This document shows positions 36,596 through 44,489 of a DNA stretch of 64,000 bases, piece after piece. Under the pieces are notes generated by a model, which saw only the letters and a list, made by a program, of their open reading frames with translations, had not been told where the DNA came from and did not search any database. This DNA is from Dyella lipolytica. GTDB taxonomy: Bacteria; Pseudomonadota; Gammaproteobacteria; Xanthomonadales; Rhodanobacteraceae. The stretch lies in contig NZ_BSNQ01000003.1 in NCBI RefSeq assembly GCF_030160075.1, positions 1,486,328-1,550,327 on the forward strand. Reading direction: 5' to 3'. The position numbers and the translations under genes are program-made. Each line of letters opens with the position of its first letter. Within the stretch, counting starts at the first letter, position 1.

Positions 36596-37346
36596 ACTTG
36601 TTGTGCAGGCCAGCCGCTTCTTCCGCGCTCAGGTGGCGCCATTGCCCTTTGGCCAGATCACCTAGGGCTAGATCGCCGATAGCCACGCGTATGAGACGCA
36701 GCACGCCGATGCCTTGCGTCTCCAGCAAACGCCGGATGTGCCGGTTGCGTCCTTCATCGAGCACGACTTCCAGCCAGGCGTTTTTCTCGCCGACGCGAAG
36801 CAGCGATATCCGCTTTGCGGCCAGCCGCTCTCCATTGTCGGTCACGCCGAGGATCATTTGATCCAGTACGGTTTGAGCGGGAATGGTGTCGATCTGCACA
36901 TGATAGGTCTTGTCCACGTGATAGCGCGGATCGGTGAGATGTGCAGCCCACACACTATCGTTACTCAGCAGCAGCAAACCTTCGCTTGCCTTGTCGAGCC
37001 GGCCAACCGGCCCCAGCCACGGTAGGCCGGATGCCGCAAGCAATTCGTAGACGGTGTCGCGTCCGCGTTCATCGGCGGCACTCACGACAACACCGCGCGG
37101 CTTGTTGAGCGCTACGTAGACACGCTTGGCTGCTACGACGGCCTCACCATCGAGGCAGATGCGCTGACGCTCGGGGTCGGTCGGGCCTTCCGGATCCAGC
37201 ACCACGCGTCCATCCACGCTTACCCTGCCCTCACGCACAGCTTTCTCCGCCTGGCTGCGCGAACACACACCCAGCTTGCTGAGCACGCGAGCTAAGCCAT
37301 AGCGTGCTGCGTTTGAACGGTTGGTGGTTTGGCGTGAAGGAGACAT
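36594..37346 (-). CDS. RsuA/RluB-family pseudouridine synthase
   Basis: 250 aa. An N-terminal S4 domain (LARVLSKLGVCSRSQAEKAVREGRVSVDG) and the catalytic motif GRLDKASEGLLLLSND, with the active Asp, identify the RsuA/RluB/RluE/RluF group that modifies 16S or 23S rRNA. The C-terminal GRNRHIRRLLE is also typical. I cannot tell from sequence which rRNA site is used, so no symbol is given. Confidence 0.9.
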   Translation of the reverse strand: MSPSRQTTNRSNAARYGLARVLSKLGVCSRSQAEKAVREGRVSVDGRVVLDPEGPTDPERQRICLDGEAVVAAKRVYVALNKPRGVVVSAADERGRDTVYELLAASGLPWLGPVGRLDKASEGLLLLSNDSVWAAHLTDPRYHVDKTYHVQIDTIPAQTVLDQMILGVTDNGERLAAKRISLLRVGEKNAWLEVVLDEGRNRHIRRLLETQGIGVLRLIRVAIGDLALGDLAKGQWRHLSAEEAAGLHNK

Positions 37347-37385
37347 GGGGCTGCAAGCCTACCCGAGTTTGTCGGCGTCACGCAG

Positions 37386-37470
37386 AGAGAGCACATGGAT
37401 GTGCTCGCTTTCCTCGCTCCCCAGAGCCGGTCACATCCATGTGCCCTCTCCGCGTGGAGGAGCGAGGAAA
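37386..37470 (+). repeat. Inverted repeat cluster between synthase and ompA genes
   Basis: GAGCACATGGATGTGCTC is itself a near-palindrome; CACATCCATGTG recurs 40 bases on, and CTTTCCTCGCTCC (37411-37423) is matched in reverse by GGAGCGAGGAAAAG (37459-37472). Together they form nested inverted repeats immediately before the ompA terminator. Similar intergenic repeats occur in Xanthomonadales; function not known. Confidence 0.65.
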
Positions 37471-37472
37471 AG

Positions 37473-37498
37473 AAAAGCCCGGCATAAGCCGGGCTTTT
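37473..37498 (-). terminator. Bidirectional terminator after ompA
   Basis: AAAAGCCCGGC and GCCGGGCTTTT form a perfect 11-bp stem around ATAA, with A-runs on one side and T-runs on the other, so it can stop transcription from either direction. It lies 22 bases past the ompA stop codon. Confidence 0.9.
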
Positions 37499-37519
37499 CC
37501 GTAACACCTTGCAGTCCGA

Positions 37520-38659
37520 TTACTGCTGGACCTGCAGTTCCGTACGACGGTTGCGGGCGCGCCCAGCATCCGTCTTGTTGCTGTCGACCGGGTCGTTCTC
37601 GCCGTGACCGATCGGGCCTTCCAGACGGCTCGCATCGACACCGTGCGCGGTCAGATAGTCGTACACGATCTTCGCGCGACGTTCCGACAGACCCTGGTTG
37701 TAGGCCGACTTGCCGACGCTGTCGGTGTAGCCTGCCACCATCACCTTCACCTGCGGATAGCGCTTGAGCGTGTCCACTGCCTGGTCCAGGATCGCCAGCG
37801 AGTCGGAGCTCGGCACAGCCAGCGCCGGTTCGATGTTGGTCTCGCCCTTCTTCGGACGGTCGAACTTGAAGTTCACGCCGCGCAGGTCGATCACGACCTT
37901 CTGCGGGCAGCCATCCGGACCCACGATCGTGCCTTCCGGCAGATCCGGGCACTTGTTGTCGCACAGGTTCACGCCGTTGCGGAACTGCTTGGAGCAGTCC
38001 GGTGCAGCCGGCGGCGGCGGTGCGGCCGGCGCCGGAGCGGCCGGCGGTGCGCCCAGACGGGCCACCAGGGCGAAGCCCAGGTACCAGTCGCCGTAACCGT
38101 TCTTCTGCGGCTGGGTCTTGTCGTCCCAGTCGTAGCGGTAGGCCACTTCCGTACGGAAGTCCACGCTGTCGGTGATCGCCTTGGAGATACCCACGCCGCC
38201 CTGTGCTGCCGGAGCCCAGTCGTTGTTCAGCGGGTTGTGGTGGTAGCTGCCCATCACGCCGCCCATCAGGTACGGACGCCAGGAGTTCCAGTCACCGAAG
38301 AAGTAACGCGCCGACACGCCGTAGTTGTTGTTCGACCAGATGTTGCCCTGACCGAACACCGCGGTGTCCGCCTTGCGCTTGGTGCGGTCGACGAACAGTT
38401 CCACCGACACGTTCGGGCTGATGAACTTACCCACGGACAGACCGTAGAAAATCTGGCGGCTGCGAGTGTTACGGTCGGTGTCGTTGTAGTAACCGCCCAA
38501 GGTCGGGGCGATGTACCAGCGGTCGTCGAAGCCATTCGGCAGCGTGGAGGTGCTTGCGGTGTCGCTGCTGGCAGCAGCGGCCGTATTGTCCTGCGCGTGA
38601 ACGGCACCTACGCCGCCCAGGGCAAGAGCGATTAGAAAATACAGGCCCTTACGTTTCAT
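37520..38659 (-). CDS. OmpA-family outer membrane porin
   Basis: 379 aa: signal peptide 1-22 (ends AVHA), an eight-strand-type barrel (RWYIAPTLGGYYNDTDRNTR, YGDWYLGFALVARLG), a Pro/Ala hinge (APAPAAPPPPAAP), a Cys-bearing linker (CSKQF, CDNKCPDLPEG) and a C-terminal peptidoglycan-binding OmpA domain (VAGYTDSVGKSAYNQGLSERRA). It should tether the outer membrane to the wall. GGAGAG precedes ATG 38659. A clear promoter and a 5' hairpin lie upstream. Confidence 0.92.
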   Translation of the reverse strand: MKRKGLYFLIALALGGVGAVHAQDNTAAAASSDTASTSTLPNGFDDRWYIAPTLGGYYNDTDRNTRSRQIFYGLSVGKFISPNVSVELFVDRTKRKADTAVFGQGNIWSNNNYGVSARYFFGDWNSWRPYLMGGVMGSYHHNPLNNDWAPAAQGGVGISKAITDSVDFRTEVAYRYDWDDKTQPQKNGYGDWYLGFALVARLGAPPAAPAPAAPPPPAAPDCSKQFRNGVNLCDNKCPDLPEGTIVGPDGCPQKVVIDLRGVNFKFDRPKKGETNIEPALAVPSSDSLAILDQAVDTLKRYPQVKVMVAGYTDSVGKSAYNQGLSERRAKIVYDYLTAHGVDASRLEGPIGHGENDPVDSNKTDAGRARNRRTELQVQQ

Positions 38660-38718
38660 CAGGTCTCTCCTCTTCTTAATGATTAGGGCATTCATCCCGC
38701 CAAGAATGAAAATCGCTT

Positions 38719-38748
38719 TTCGTTATCCATTGCGAAATGGATAACGAA
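38719..38748 (-). other. Perfect hairpin in the ompA leader
   Basis: TTCGTTATCCATT and AATGGATAACGAA (13-bp arms) flank a four-base loop. It falls between the promoter and the ompA start, so it would be in the 5' untranslated region; a stabilising stem as in E. coli ompA is plausible. No U-run follows, so it is unlikely to be a terminator. Confidence 0.7.
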
Positions 38749-38781
38749 TTTCCTGCGATGTCCTAGTAACCGGCATTACGG

Positions 38782-38809
38782 ATTTTAACAAAATTTAAAT
38801 AATTTGCAA
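38782..38809 (-). promoter_or_regulatory. Probable sigma-70 promoter of ompA
   Basis: On the minus strand TTGCAA (38809-38804) and TAAAAT (38787-38782) are separated by 16 bases within an AT-rich stretch, 125-130 bases upstream of the ompA start codon. Confidence 0.65.
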
Positions 38810-38851
38810 AATCGCCGCTAATTTTCCCTTCATTCTCTTCTCACACTGTCT

Positions 38852-40303
38852 TTACAGCGTGAAGAGACCCAAAAACGCCTGAATTGGCATGGCATCCAGC
38901 CTAGCCGGTTCAGCCGTCGCTTCCAGAATCGCCTTCACGCGGTGGGACGGCAAGTGCCCACGCATGGCGGCCTCGAATTTCTTGAGCAATACGGGGATGC
39001 CCTCGGCACGACGCTTGCGGTGGCCGATCGGGTAGTCGATGGACACCTTTTCGGTACTGCTGCCGTCCTTGAAGAACACCTGCACCGAATTGCCGATATA
39101 ACGCTTTTCGGGGTCGAAGTAGTCTTTGGTGAACTGCGGGTTCTCGGTAACCGTCATCTTGTCGCGCAGCGCATCGATGCGCGGATCGGCGGCCACGTCG
39201 TCGTTGTAGTCGTCGGCGGTAAGGCGGCCGAAGATCAGGGGCACCGCCACCATGTACTGGATGCAGTGGTCGCGATCGGCGTAATTGGCCAGCGGACCGG
39301 TCTTGTCGATGATGCGGCAGCCTGCTTCCTGGGTCTCGATCACTACCTTCTCGATCTGGTCGATCTTGCCGGCGACCTGGCCGTGCAGCTTCATGGCGCA
39401 CTCCACCGCGGTCTGTGCATGGAACTCGGCCGGGAAGCTGATCTTGAACAGCACGTTTTCCATCACGTAGCTGCCGAACGGACGCTCAAACTCGAACGTT
39501 TTGCCCTTGAAGGCAACGTCGTAATAACCCCAAGTCTTGGCTGACAACGCAGAGGGATAACCGACGACACCGCGGTAAACGGCGTTGATCGCGTGAGTGA
39601 CGGCGCGGCGGCAAGCGTCGCCCGCAGCCCAGCTCTTGCGCGGCCCGGTGTTGGGGGCATGGCGATAGGTGCGCAGTGCGCCGTTGTCAATCCAGCTGTG
39701 AGAAACAGCGGTGGTGATCTGCTCCTTGTTGCCGCCCAGCATCGCGGTGGCGACGGCAGTGGAAGCCAGGCGCACGAGGATCACGTGGTCCTGGCCGACG
39801 CGGTTGAAGCTATTGAGTAGCGCATAGCAGCCCTGGATCTCATGGGCCTTGATGGCATAGCTGAGCACGTCGCGCACCGTCAGTGCCTTGCCGCCTTCGC
39901 GCTCTGCTTTGCGGCTGAGGTAATCGGCCACGGCTAGGATCGCGCCAAGGTTGTCCGACGGATGGCCCCACTCGGCGGCCAGCCAGGTGTCGTTGAAATC
40001 CAGCCAACGGATCTGCGTACCGATCGCGAAGGCGGCCTGCACCGGATCCAGCTCATGGCTGGTACCCGGCACGCGTGCGCCACCCGGCAGCGTCGCGCCC
40101 GGGACCATCGGTCCCAGATGCTTCACGCACTCCGGAAACTTCATCGCCAGCATCGCCGTACCCAGCGAATCGAGCAGCATGTAGCGCGCGGTGTCGTAGG
40201 CCTCGGTCGAATTGATCCGGTAGTCGGCAACGTAGTTGGCAATGTCGACCAGCGGCTGATCGGGGTCAGGACGCTTGGCGGAACGGATGTCATGCGCGCT
40301 CAT
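38852..40303 (-). CDS. prpD: 2-methylcitrate dehydratase PrpD
   Basis: Dehydrates 2-methylcitrate in the methylcitrate cycle of propionate catabolism. MmgE/PrpD family (483 aa) with the conserved FNDTWLAAEWGHPSDN and GGNKEQITTAVSHSW. The start ATG 40303 (MSAHDIRSAKRPDPDQPL) is the typical PrpD start. Unusually, prpD is 5.6 kb from prpC and prpB on the same strand, with a TerC gene on the other strand and a fibre-secretion operon in between, so it must have its own promoter. Confidence 0.95.
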   Translation of the reverse strand: MSAHDIRSAKRPDPDQPLVDIANYVADYRINSTEAYDTARYMLLDSLGTAMLAMKFPECVKHLGPMVPGATLPGGARVPGTSHELDPVQAAFAIGTQIRWLDFNDTWLAAEWGHPSDNLGAILAVADYLSRKAEREGGKALTVRDVLSYAIKAHEIQGCYALLNSFNRVGQDHVILVRLASTAVATAMLGGNKEQITTAVSHSWIDNGALRTYRHAPNTGPRKSWAAGDACRRAVTHAINAVYRGVVGYPSALSAKTWGYYDVAFKGKTFEFERPFGSYVMENVLFKISFPAEFHAQTAVECAMKLHGQVAGKIDQIEKVVIETQEAGCRIIDKTGPLANYADRDHCIQYMVAVPLIFGRLTADDYNDDVAADPRIDALRDKMTVTENPQFTKDYFDPEKRYIGNSVQVFFKDGSSTEKVSIDYPIGHRKRRAEGIPVLLKKFEAAMRGHLPSHRVKAILEATAEPARLDAMPIQAFLGLFTL

Positions 40304-40417
40304 GGCAGGGTCTCGGTGTAGGGAAACGCCCATTGTATCCGGCCTCTATCGTTCTAAGCACCGTTTGCTGACTTGACCGCCCACCCCGGTCCTATCGAAA
40401 ATCCTCACGAAATCATC

Positions 40418-40567
40418 CCAAAGGGGAGTAGTTCCGGGTACGGCAACGTCGTATCCGCGCGGTGGTCGTCATCACGAGCGAGGCGTCGCTCCGGGCACCG
40501 CGGTGGCTGTGCTGCGAACGAGACTTTTGCGGTGATGGCGGAACGCGTGCGTCCGTCGTCACCGCTT
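40418..40567 (+). ncRNA. yybP-ykoY manganese riboswitch
   Basis: The leader of the TerC-family gene has the conserved sequence blocks of this Mn(II)-sensing riboswitch: GGGGAGTAG at 40423-40431, CGTCATCAC at 40467-40475 and ACGAGACTTT at 40518-40527, in the expected order. A strong hairpin (GCGGTGA at 40529-40535 with TCACCGC at 40559-40565) follows and could control access to the AAGGAA ribosome binding site or Rho. TerC-family exporters are the usual targets of this riboswitch. Confidence 0.85.
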
Positions 40568-40592
40568 GAGTCCAGCGCGCCAAGGAATCCAG

Positions 40593-41264
40593 ATGGCCTT
40601 CCCCACCCACCTCCTTTCGGATCTGCTGACCATCGTGCTGCTGGACCTGGTCCTGGCCGGCGACAACGCGATCGTGATCGCCCTTGCGGCCCGCAGTCTG
40701 CCGCGCACGTTGCAGAAGCAGGCCGTGTTCTGGGGCACGTTCGGCGCAGTCGCTGTGCGTATCGTGCTCACCGTGTTGGTGGTCTATCTGCTCGAACTGC
40801 CAGGGTTGATGGTGATCGGCGGCGTGTTGCTGCTGCCGATCGCATGGAAGCTTCTGAAACCGGAGCACGATGACAATCTCACCGTCGCTCCCGCCGCAAA
40901 CTTCTGGACCGCACTGCGCACGATCATCGTCGCCGATGCCTTGATGGGCTTGGATAACGTGCTGGCGATTGCCGGTGCTGCGAAAGGCCATACCGGCCTG
41001 GTGGTGATCGGTCTGCTGATCAGCATTCCGCTGGTGGTATGGGGCTCGACGCTGATTCTGAAGCTGATCGAACGTTTTCCGATCATCGTTTACGCAGGCG
41101 CGGCAGCCATCGCCTGGACTGCCGGCCGCATGATCAGTCATGAAAAACTCTGGCTCGACTGGTTCACCGCGCATGGGTGGATGAAACACGTGCTGGAAGT
41201 GGCCTTGATAATCGGCATCTGCGGCGGACGCTGGCTGCTCAATCACCGCGCGCGGACTACCTGA
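40593..41264 (+). CDS. TerC-family membrane protein, probable Mn exporter
   Basis: 223 aa with about seven membrane helices. The paired motifs VLAGDNAIVIALAAR and DALMGLDNVLAIAGAA, each with an acidic residue in a helix, are the TerC/Alx signature; relatives (Alx, MeeF, YceF) export Mn(II). AAGGAA lies upstream of ATG 40593. The yybP-ykoY riboswitch immediately upstream strongly supports manganese as its substrate and explains its regulation: high Mn would raise expression. Confidence 0.9.
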   Translation: MAFPTHLLSDLLTIVLLDLVLAGDNAIVIALAARSLPRTLQKQAVFWGTFGAVAVRIVLTVLVVYLLELPGLMVIGGVLLLPIAWKLLKPEHDDNLTVAPAANFWTALRTIIVADALMGLDNVLAIAGAAKGHTGLVVIGLLISIPLVVWGSTLILKLIERFPIIVYAGAAAIAWTAGRMISHEKLWLDWFTAHGWMKHVLEVALIIGICGGRWLLNHRARTT

Positions 41265-41280
41265 GGTGTTTGCGACGAGA

Positions 41281-42684
41281 TCAATAGGTCATCGGCATAC
41301 GTACGGTGACGGTGGCATCGGGCGTATCGCGCGTCACTCCGACACCCAGCGTGAAATTCAATGTGCGCTTCTCGTTGAAACGGTATGACCCGCCAATCAG
41401 CAACGAACCCAGCCACACCTTGGTCGAGCTAGGCAGCTTCTGACCACCGACATAAGTCGTACCGACAAAGGTCTGATCGTAACCAATACTGAGAGAGGCC
41501 TTGTCGTTGAGCGCCATGCCCATGCCAATGCTGATGTCCGCTTCATTGCCCATCTTCACATTACCCAGGAACTGTGTGCCACCCAGCAAGATGTGATCGT
41601 AGACGTTGTGGCGTTCGACGTTGTAGAGGTAACTCAAGTTACCGAAGAACACGACAGGATCAGATGGGAACAACCAAGTCACACCAGGTTGTAGCGTATA
41701 GAAGCCCGTGCCGGTCGGTTGTCGTATCGGCAATCCTGTGCCAGTGAGGTTTTGTACACAGCGCGTCACACAGTCGGTAATGACTTCGAACGGGTCGGTA
41801 CCCGTGCGCGACTTGAAGCGGAACCAGCCGATGTAATAGGCCTTATCCGCGCCGCCGTCGTTGATCTGGTAGCGCGCCGTTGCCTCGATATCGCCCAACC
41901 CCCTGCCGCTAGAACTGAATACGTTATCTTCGGCCGAACCCGTAAGCACGGCACGGCTCACGGTGTCGTCGTGGGTATCCACGTAAGGCACACGCACTTC
42001 CAACTCCAAGCGATTGGTGATGCCGTAGCGCCCGGTGAGCACGGCTGTCTGTGTCGTGTCGCGAACCTGCCGCACATCGATCAAGCCGATCAGGATGGCG
42101 GGAATGATGGTGTACCCGACCAGCGCAACACGACTCGCCGTGGAATAGCCGAACTGATACGCCGGCTCGATCACGATCTTGCCTTTTGGCGTCAACACAC
42201 CCGGCTGTTGAAAGATCGGCGCCACTTCGGGTGGGCGTGCATTCTGGGCGGGCGCCTGCCCGACAGGTGCAGTCGGCGTCACTGACGTCTGCTGTGCGTC
42301 CTGCGCATCGGCGGACGCATCGGGCGACGGCATCGGCAACGCAGTGGCGTTACCGCCGGCTGCGGAAATGTTGCCGCCGCGTTGACGATCCAGCACGTCC
42401 ATGCCTACCGCGTGACGCAATGCCTTGTAGTCAGATTCCTGCTGTGCAAGCTGATGCTGCAAGGCATCGATCTGACCGCGCATCGCCTCGATGCGCGCGT
42501 CCTGCTCTTGCAGGCGCTGACGAATGGCCGGGGACGATGCGTCATTGGTTCCGGACGTGGATGGCATCGGCACATCCTGCGCGACAACCACACCACAAAA
42601 CATCATGAAGCCGGCACAGCCGGCTGCACACGCCCATGGTTTGCACTGGCGTTCCCGTTTGGCGTTCCGGTCCATCTTGTTCAT
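41281..42684 (-). CDS. Fap-like outer membrane transporter (FapF-like, 467 aa)
   Basis: Signal peptide at about 1-36, then a coiled-coil segment (RLQEQDARIEAMRGQIDALQ, about 56-95), a Pro/Ala/Gln-rich linker and a C-terminal beta-barrel (IEPAYQFGYSTASRVALVGY, LELEVRVPYVDTH, ending VTVRMPMTY). N-terminal coiled coil plus barrel is the architecture of FapF, which exports amyloid subunits in Pseudomonas. It is the last gene of a five-gene operon with a C39 peptidase. GGGGAA precedes ATG 42684. The FapF link rests on layout and context, not on sequence identity that I can measure. Confidence 0.75.
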   Translation of the reverse strand: MNKMDRNAKRERQCKPWACAAGCAGFMMFCGVVVAQDVPMPSTSGTNDASSPAIRQRLQEQDARIEAMRGQIDALQHQLAQQESDYKALRHAVGMDVLDRQRGGNISAAGGNATALPMPSPDASADAQDAQQTSVTPTAPVGQAPAQNARPPEVAPIFQQPGVLTPKGKIVIEPAYQFGYSTASRVALVGYTIIPAILIGLIDVRQVRDTTQTAVLTGRYGITNRLELEVRVPYVDTHDDTVSRAVLTGSAEDNVFSSSGRGLGDIEATARYQINDGGADKAYYIGWFRFKSRTGTDPFEVITDCVTRCVQNLTGTGLPIRQPTGTGFYTLQPGVTWLFPSDPVVFFGNLSYLYNVERHNVYDHILLGGTQFLGNVKMGNEADISIGMGMALNDKASLSIGYDQTFVGTTYVGGQKLPSSTKVWLGSLLIGGSYRFNEKRTLNFTLGVGVTRDTPDATVTVRMPMTY

Positions 42685-42722
42685 CTCGATTCCCCGTCAA
42701 TCGATATCGTCATGTGCACATA

Positions 42723-43274
42723 TCAATGTCCCAGCGCTTGCGCTTGCACGGCCTGCAACGCTTGCTGCAGACCTCCGTCGCGGAACACATTGAGCGTGTT
42801 GACCGAGACATTTAAGGTGGTGATGTTGCGGATGGTCTGATTGTTCAACGTGTTCTGGATCACCGTCGCCACACTGGTCTGGCTGAGCGACGATGGATCA
42901 AAGGTGTTGCCGGGGCCGTTCTGCACCACGTTGACCGTGCTGAGCGCGGAAGCCAGCGCCACCGCCTGCTGCGAGGTGATGTGTGCGACATCGGGCACGC
43001 TGACGTTGGCGTAGGTCACCAGATTGCCATCGATGTACACCGCCCGCTCGATGCCGAACGACACCTCCAGGCCATTACCCAGATCGAACCCACCGCGTAT
43101 CGTGGCAAGTCGTTCGAGAGGAACAGGAAAACCTAGGCCAGCGATCCGACGTGGTGGTGAGGCCTGATCCGTTGTCGATGCCGACTGCGCGTGGGACACA
43201 ACGGCGCACGCAAGCAAGCCCAGGAGCAATGCCACGCGCGAATAGACGCGAACATAGGGCAGCGATCGCCTCAT
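42723..43274 (-). CDS. Secreted protein of the Fap-like operon (183 aa)
   Basis: Signal peptide at about 1-29 (ends VVSHAQ). The mature protein has beta-rich text (IAGLGFPVPLERLATIRGGF) and an Ala/Asn/Gln-rich C-terminus with the motif SVATVIQNTLNNQTIRNIT, which resembles the C-termini of the two other secreted proteins of the operon. The start ATG 43274 overlaps the C39 peptidase stop (ATGA). By place it could be a FapE- or FapB-like accessory or nucleator. No known domain recognised. Confidence 0.65.
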   Translation of the reverse strand: MRRSLPYVRVYSRVALLLGLLACAVVSHAQSASTTDQASPPRRIAGLGFPVPLERLATIRGGFDLGNGLEVSFGIERAVYIDGNLVTYANVSVPDVAHITSQQAVALASALSTVNVVQNGPGNTFDPSSLSQTSVATVIQNTLNNQTIRNITTLNVSVNTLNVFRDGGLQQALQAVQAQALGH

Positions 43275-43963
43275 ATGTCCCCCGGCCCGTATTTGGACAT
43301 GGTGATCGTATCCAGCCCACGCCGGTCGATACCCGTGCCCAGCGGAGCTATCGGTGCGGAGTGCCAATCGCTGTCCGTGTTGAAGCGCGCGAACTCGCGC
43401 CGGTTGTGGATGACGAACACCAATCCGTTCTTCCACAACTCATCGAAGCGATCCAACGGAATGGCGCGCGTGCCTCTAGCAGGGTCGCCGACCAGTACGC
43501 GTCCGTAGCGAATCCCTTTGATCACCACGAAATGGTGATAGCCGCGATCCTCGATCAGCACGATCGCCGGCAAGTCGGCCTTCTGCAGCTGATCGAGCGA
43601 GGCATGGAAACCGTCGGCATCGAAGCCGATGCTCTCCAGATATAACTTGATGTCCAGCAGCGAGAAACCTTCTTTGTTGATCTTCGCGCGGTTGCCATGC
43701 GCGTACATCTGTTCGAACACAACCTGTTCGTTGACTGGATAGTCGTACTGAAACGTCAACAAGGTCGCCACGGCCGCCGAGCCGCAGCTGAAATCGTATT
43801 TTTGTCGGATTGTGTTGCGAAACTTGGCTTCTTTGAGTGTGGTGATATGCAACGTGTAAGTTTGCCCAGCATTGTCGTTGAGCGACATCGTCGCTGCCCG
43901 AGCGCCTATCGGCAAAGTGGCTGCCAGCGCGACGAAAATGAGCGTAGGCAGCGATCGCTTCAT
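43271..43963 (-). CDS. C39-family peptidase (FapD-like)
   Basis: 230 aa with a signal peptide (1-24, ends GARAAT). The C39 cysteine-protease triad is visible: C60 in DFSCGSAAVATLL, H144 in GYHHFVVIKG and D160 in VGDPARG. C39 peptidases cleave double-glycine leaders in bacteriocin export; free-standing secreted versions occur as FapD in functional amyloid operons. Stop/start overlaps on both sides tie it to the flanking secreted-protein genes. Its likely job is to process or license the exported subunits. Confidence 0.85.
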   Translation of the reverse strand: MKRSLPTLIFVALAATLPIGARAATMSLNDNAGQTYTLHITTLKEAKFRNTIRQKYDFSCGSAAVATLLTFQYDYPVNEQVVFEQMYAHGNRAKINKEGFSLLDIKLYLESIGFDADGFHASLDQLQKADLPAIVLIEDRGYHHFVVIKGIRYGRVLVGDPARGTRAIPLDRFDELWKNGLVFVIHNRREFARFNTDSDWHSAPIAPLGTGIDRRGLDTITMSKYGPGDI

Positions 43964-44364
43964 GGCTTCATCTGCACGTTGACAATGACGCCATTCTGAA
44001 TCAGTACGTTGTTACCGGTGTTCTGAATCACTGACGGCAAACCCGACGCGCCTGAGAAGGAATCTCCACTGATCGAGTTGCTTCCCGTTGTGACTTGCGA
44101 GGCACTGTCGCCCGTGACCGTGCCGGTGATCGTTTGGTTGTTCTGCACGAGCGTGCCGCCGCTGTAATGGCCCAGCGTGCCCACGCTCACCGCCTGGCCG
44201 AAGCCATCGACGTAAACCGGCTGCGCATGAGCGGCTGCCGCTTGATCGCTTCCGTGCTGGGTATCAGTGATGCTTCCAGGTGGACTTGCAGCGAGTGCCC
44301 ATCCAGGCAATCCCAGCGCCACGGTTACGACGGAACTTAAAAGAGCAGGTCTTGAAAGAAACAT
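43960..44364 (-). CDS. Secreted protein of the Fap-like operon (134 aa)
   Basis: Signal peptide at about 1-25 (ends WALAAS), then a Ser/Thr/Gly/Asn-rich mature part with short repeats (GGTLVQNNQTITGTVTG) and a C-terminal motif SVIQNTGNNVLIQNGVIVNV, shared in style with the fibre-like protein encoded upstream. ATG 44364 follows GGAG at a spacing of eight. Small polar repetitive proteins of this kind fit a fibre subunit or nucleator. Unknown family. Confidence 0.6.
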   Translation of the reverse strand: MFLSRPALLSSVVTVALGLPGWALAASPPGSITDTQHGSDQAAAAHAQPVYVDGFGQAVSVGTLGHYSGGTLVQNNQTITGTVTGDSASQVTTGSNSISGDSFSGASGLPSVIQNTGNNVLIQNGVIVNVQMKP

Positions 44365-44403
44365 GGCACTACTCCGACCGCGTTGGCGCATCGACTACGA
44401 CCG

Positions 44404-44443
44404 TGTGCCGGCCGGCTGCCTCAGCAGTCGGCCGGCCCGCACA
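44404..44443 (-). other. Strong hairpin between fibre gene and downstream operon genes
   Basis: GTGC plus GGCCGGC on one side pair with GCCGGCC plus GCAC on the other. No U-run follows. It lies in the 125-base gap after the Gly-rich gene and could partly attenuate or stabilise the mRNA, allowing more of the fibre subunit than of the downstream proteins. Confidence 0.55.
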
Positions 44444-44489
44444 GCAACAATGGAGCGATGCGCGCTCCACTGTGCTGATCAGTCGTCAA

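Noticed and set aside
40593..41264. Annotating the TerC-family gene as tellurite resistance
   Set aside because: The manganese riboswitch upstream points to Mn export; no other tellurite genes are nearby.
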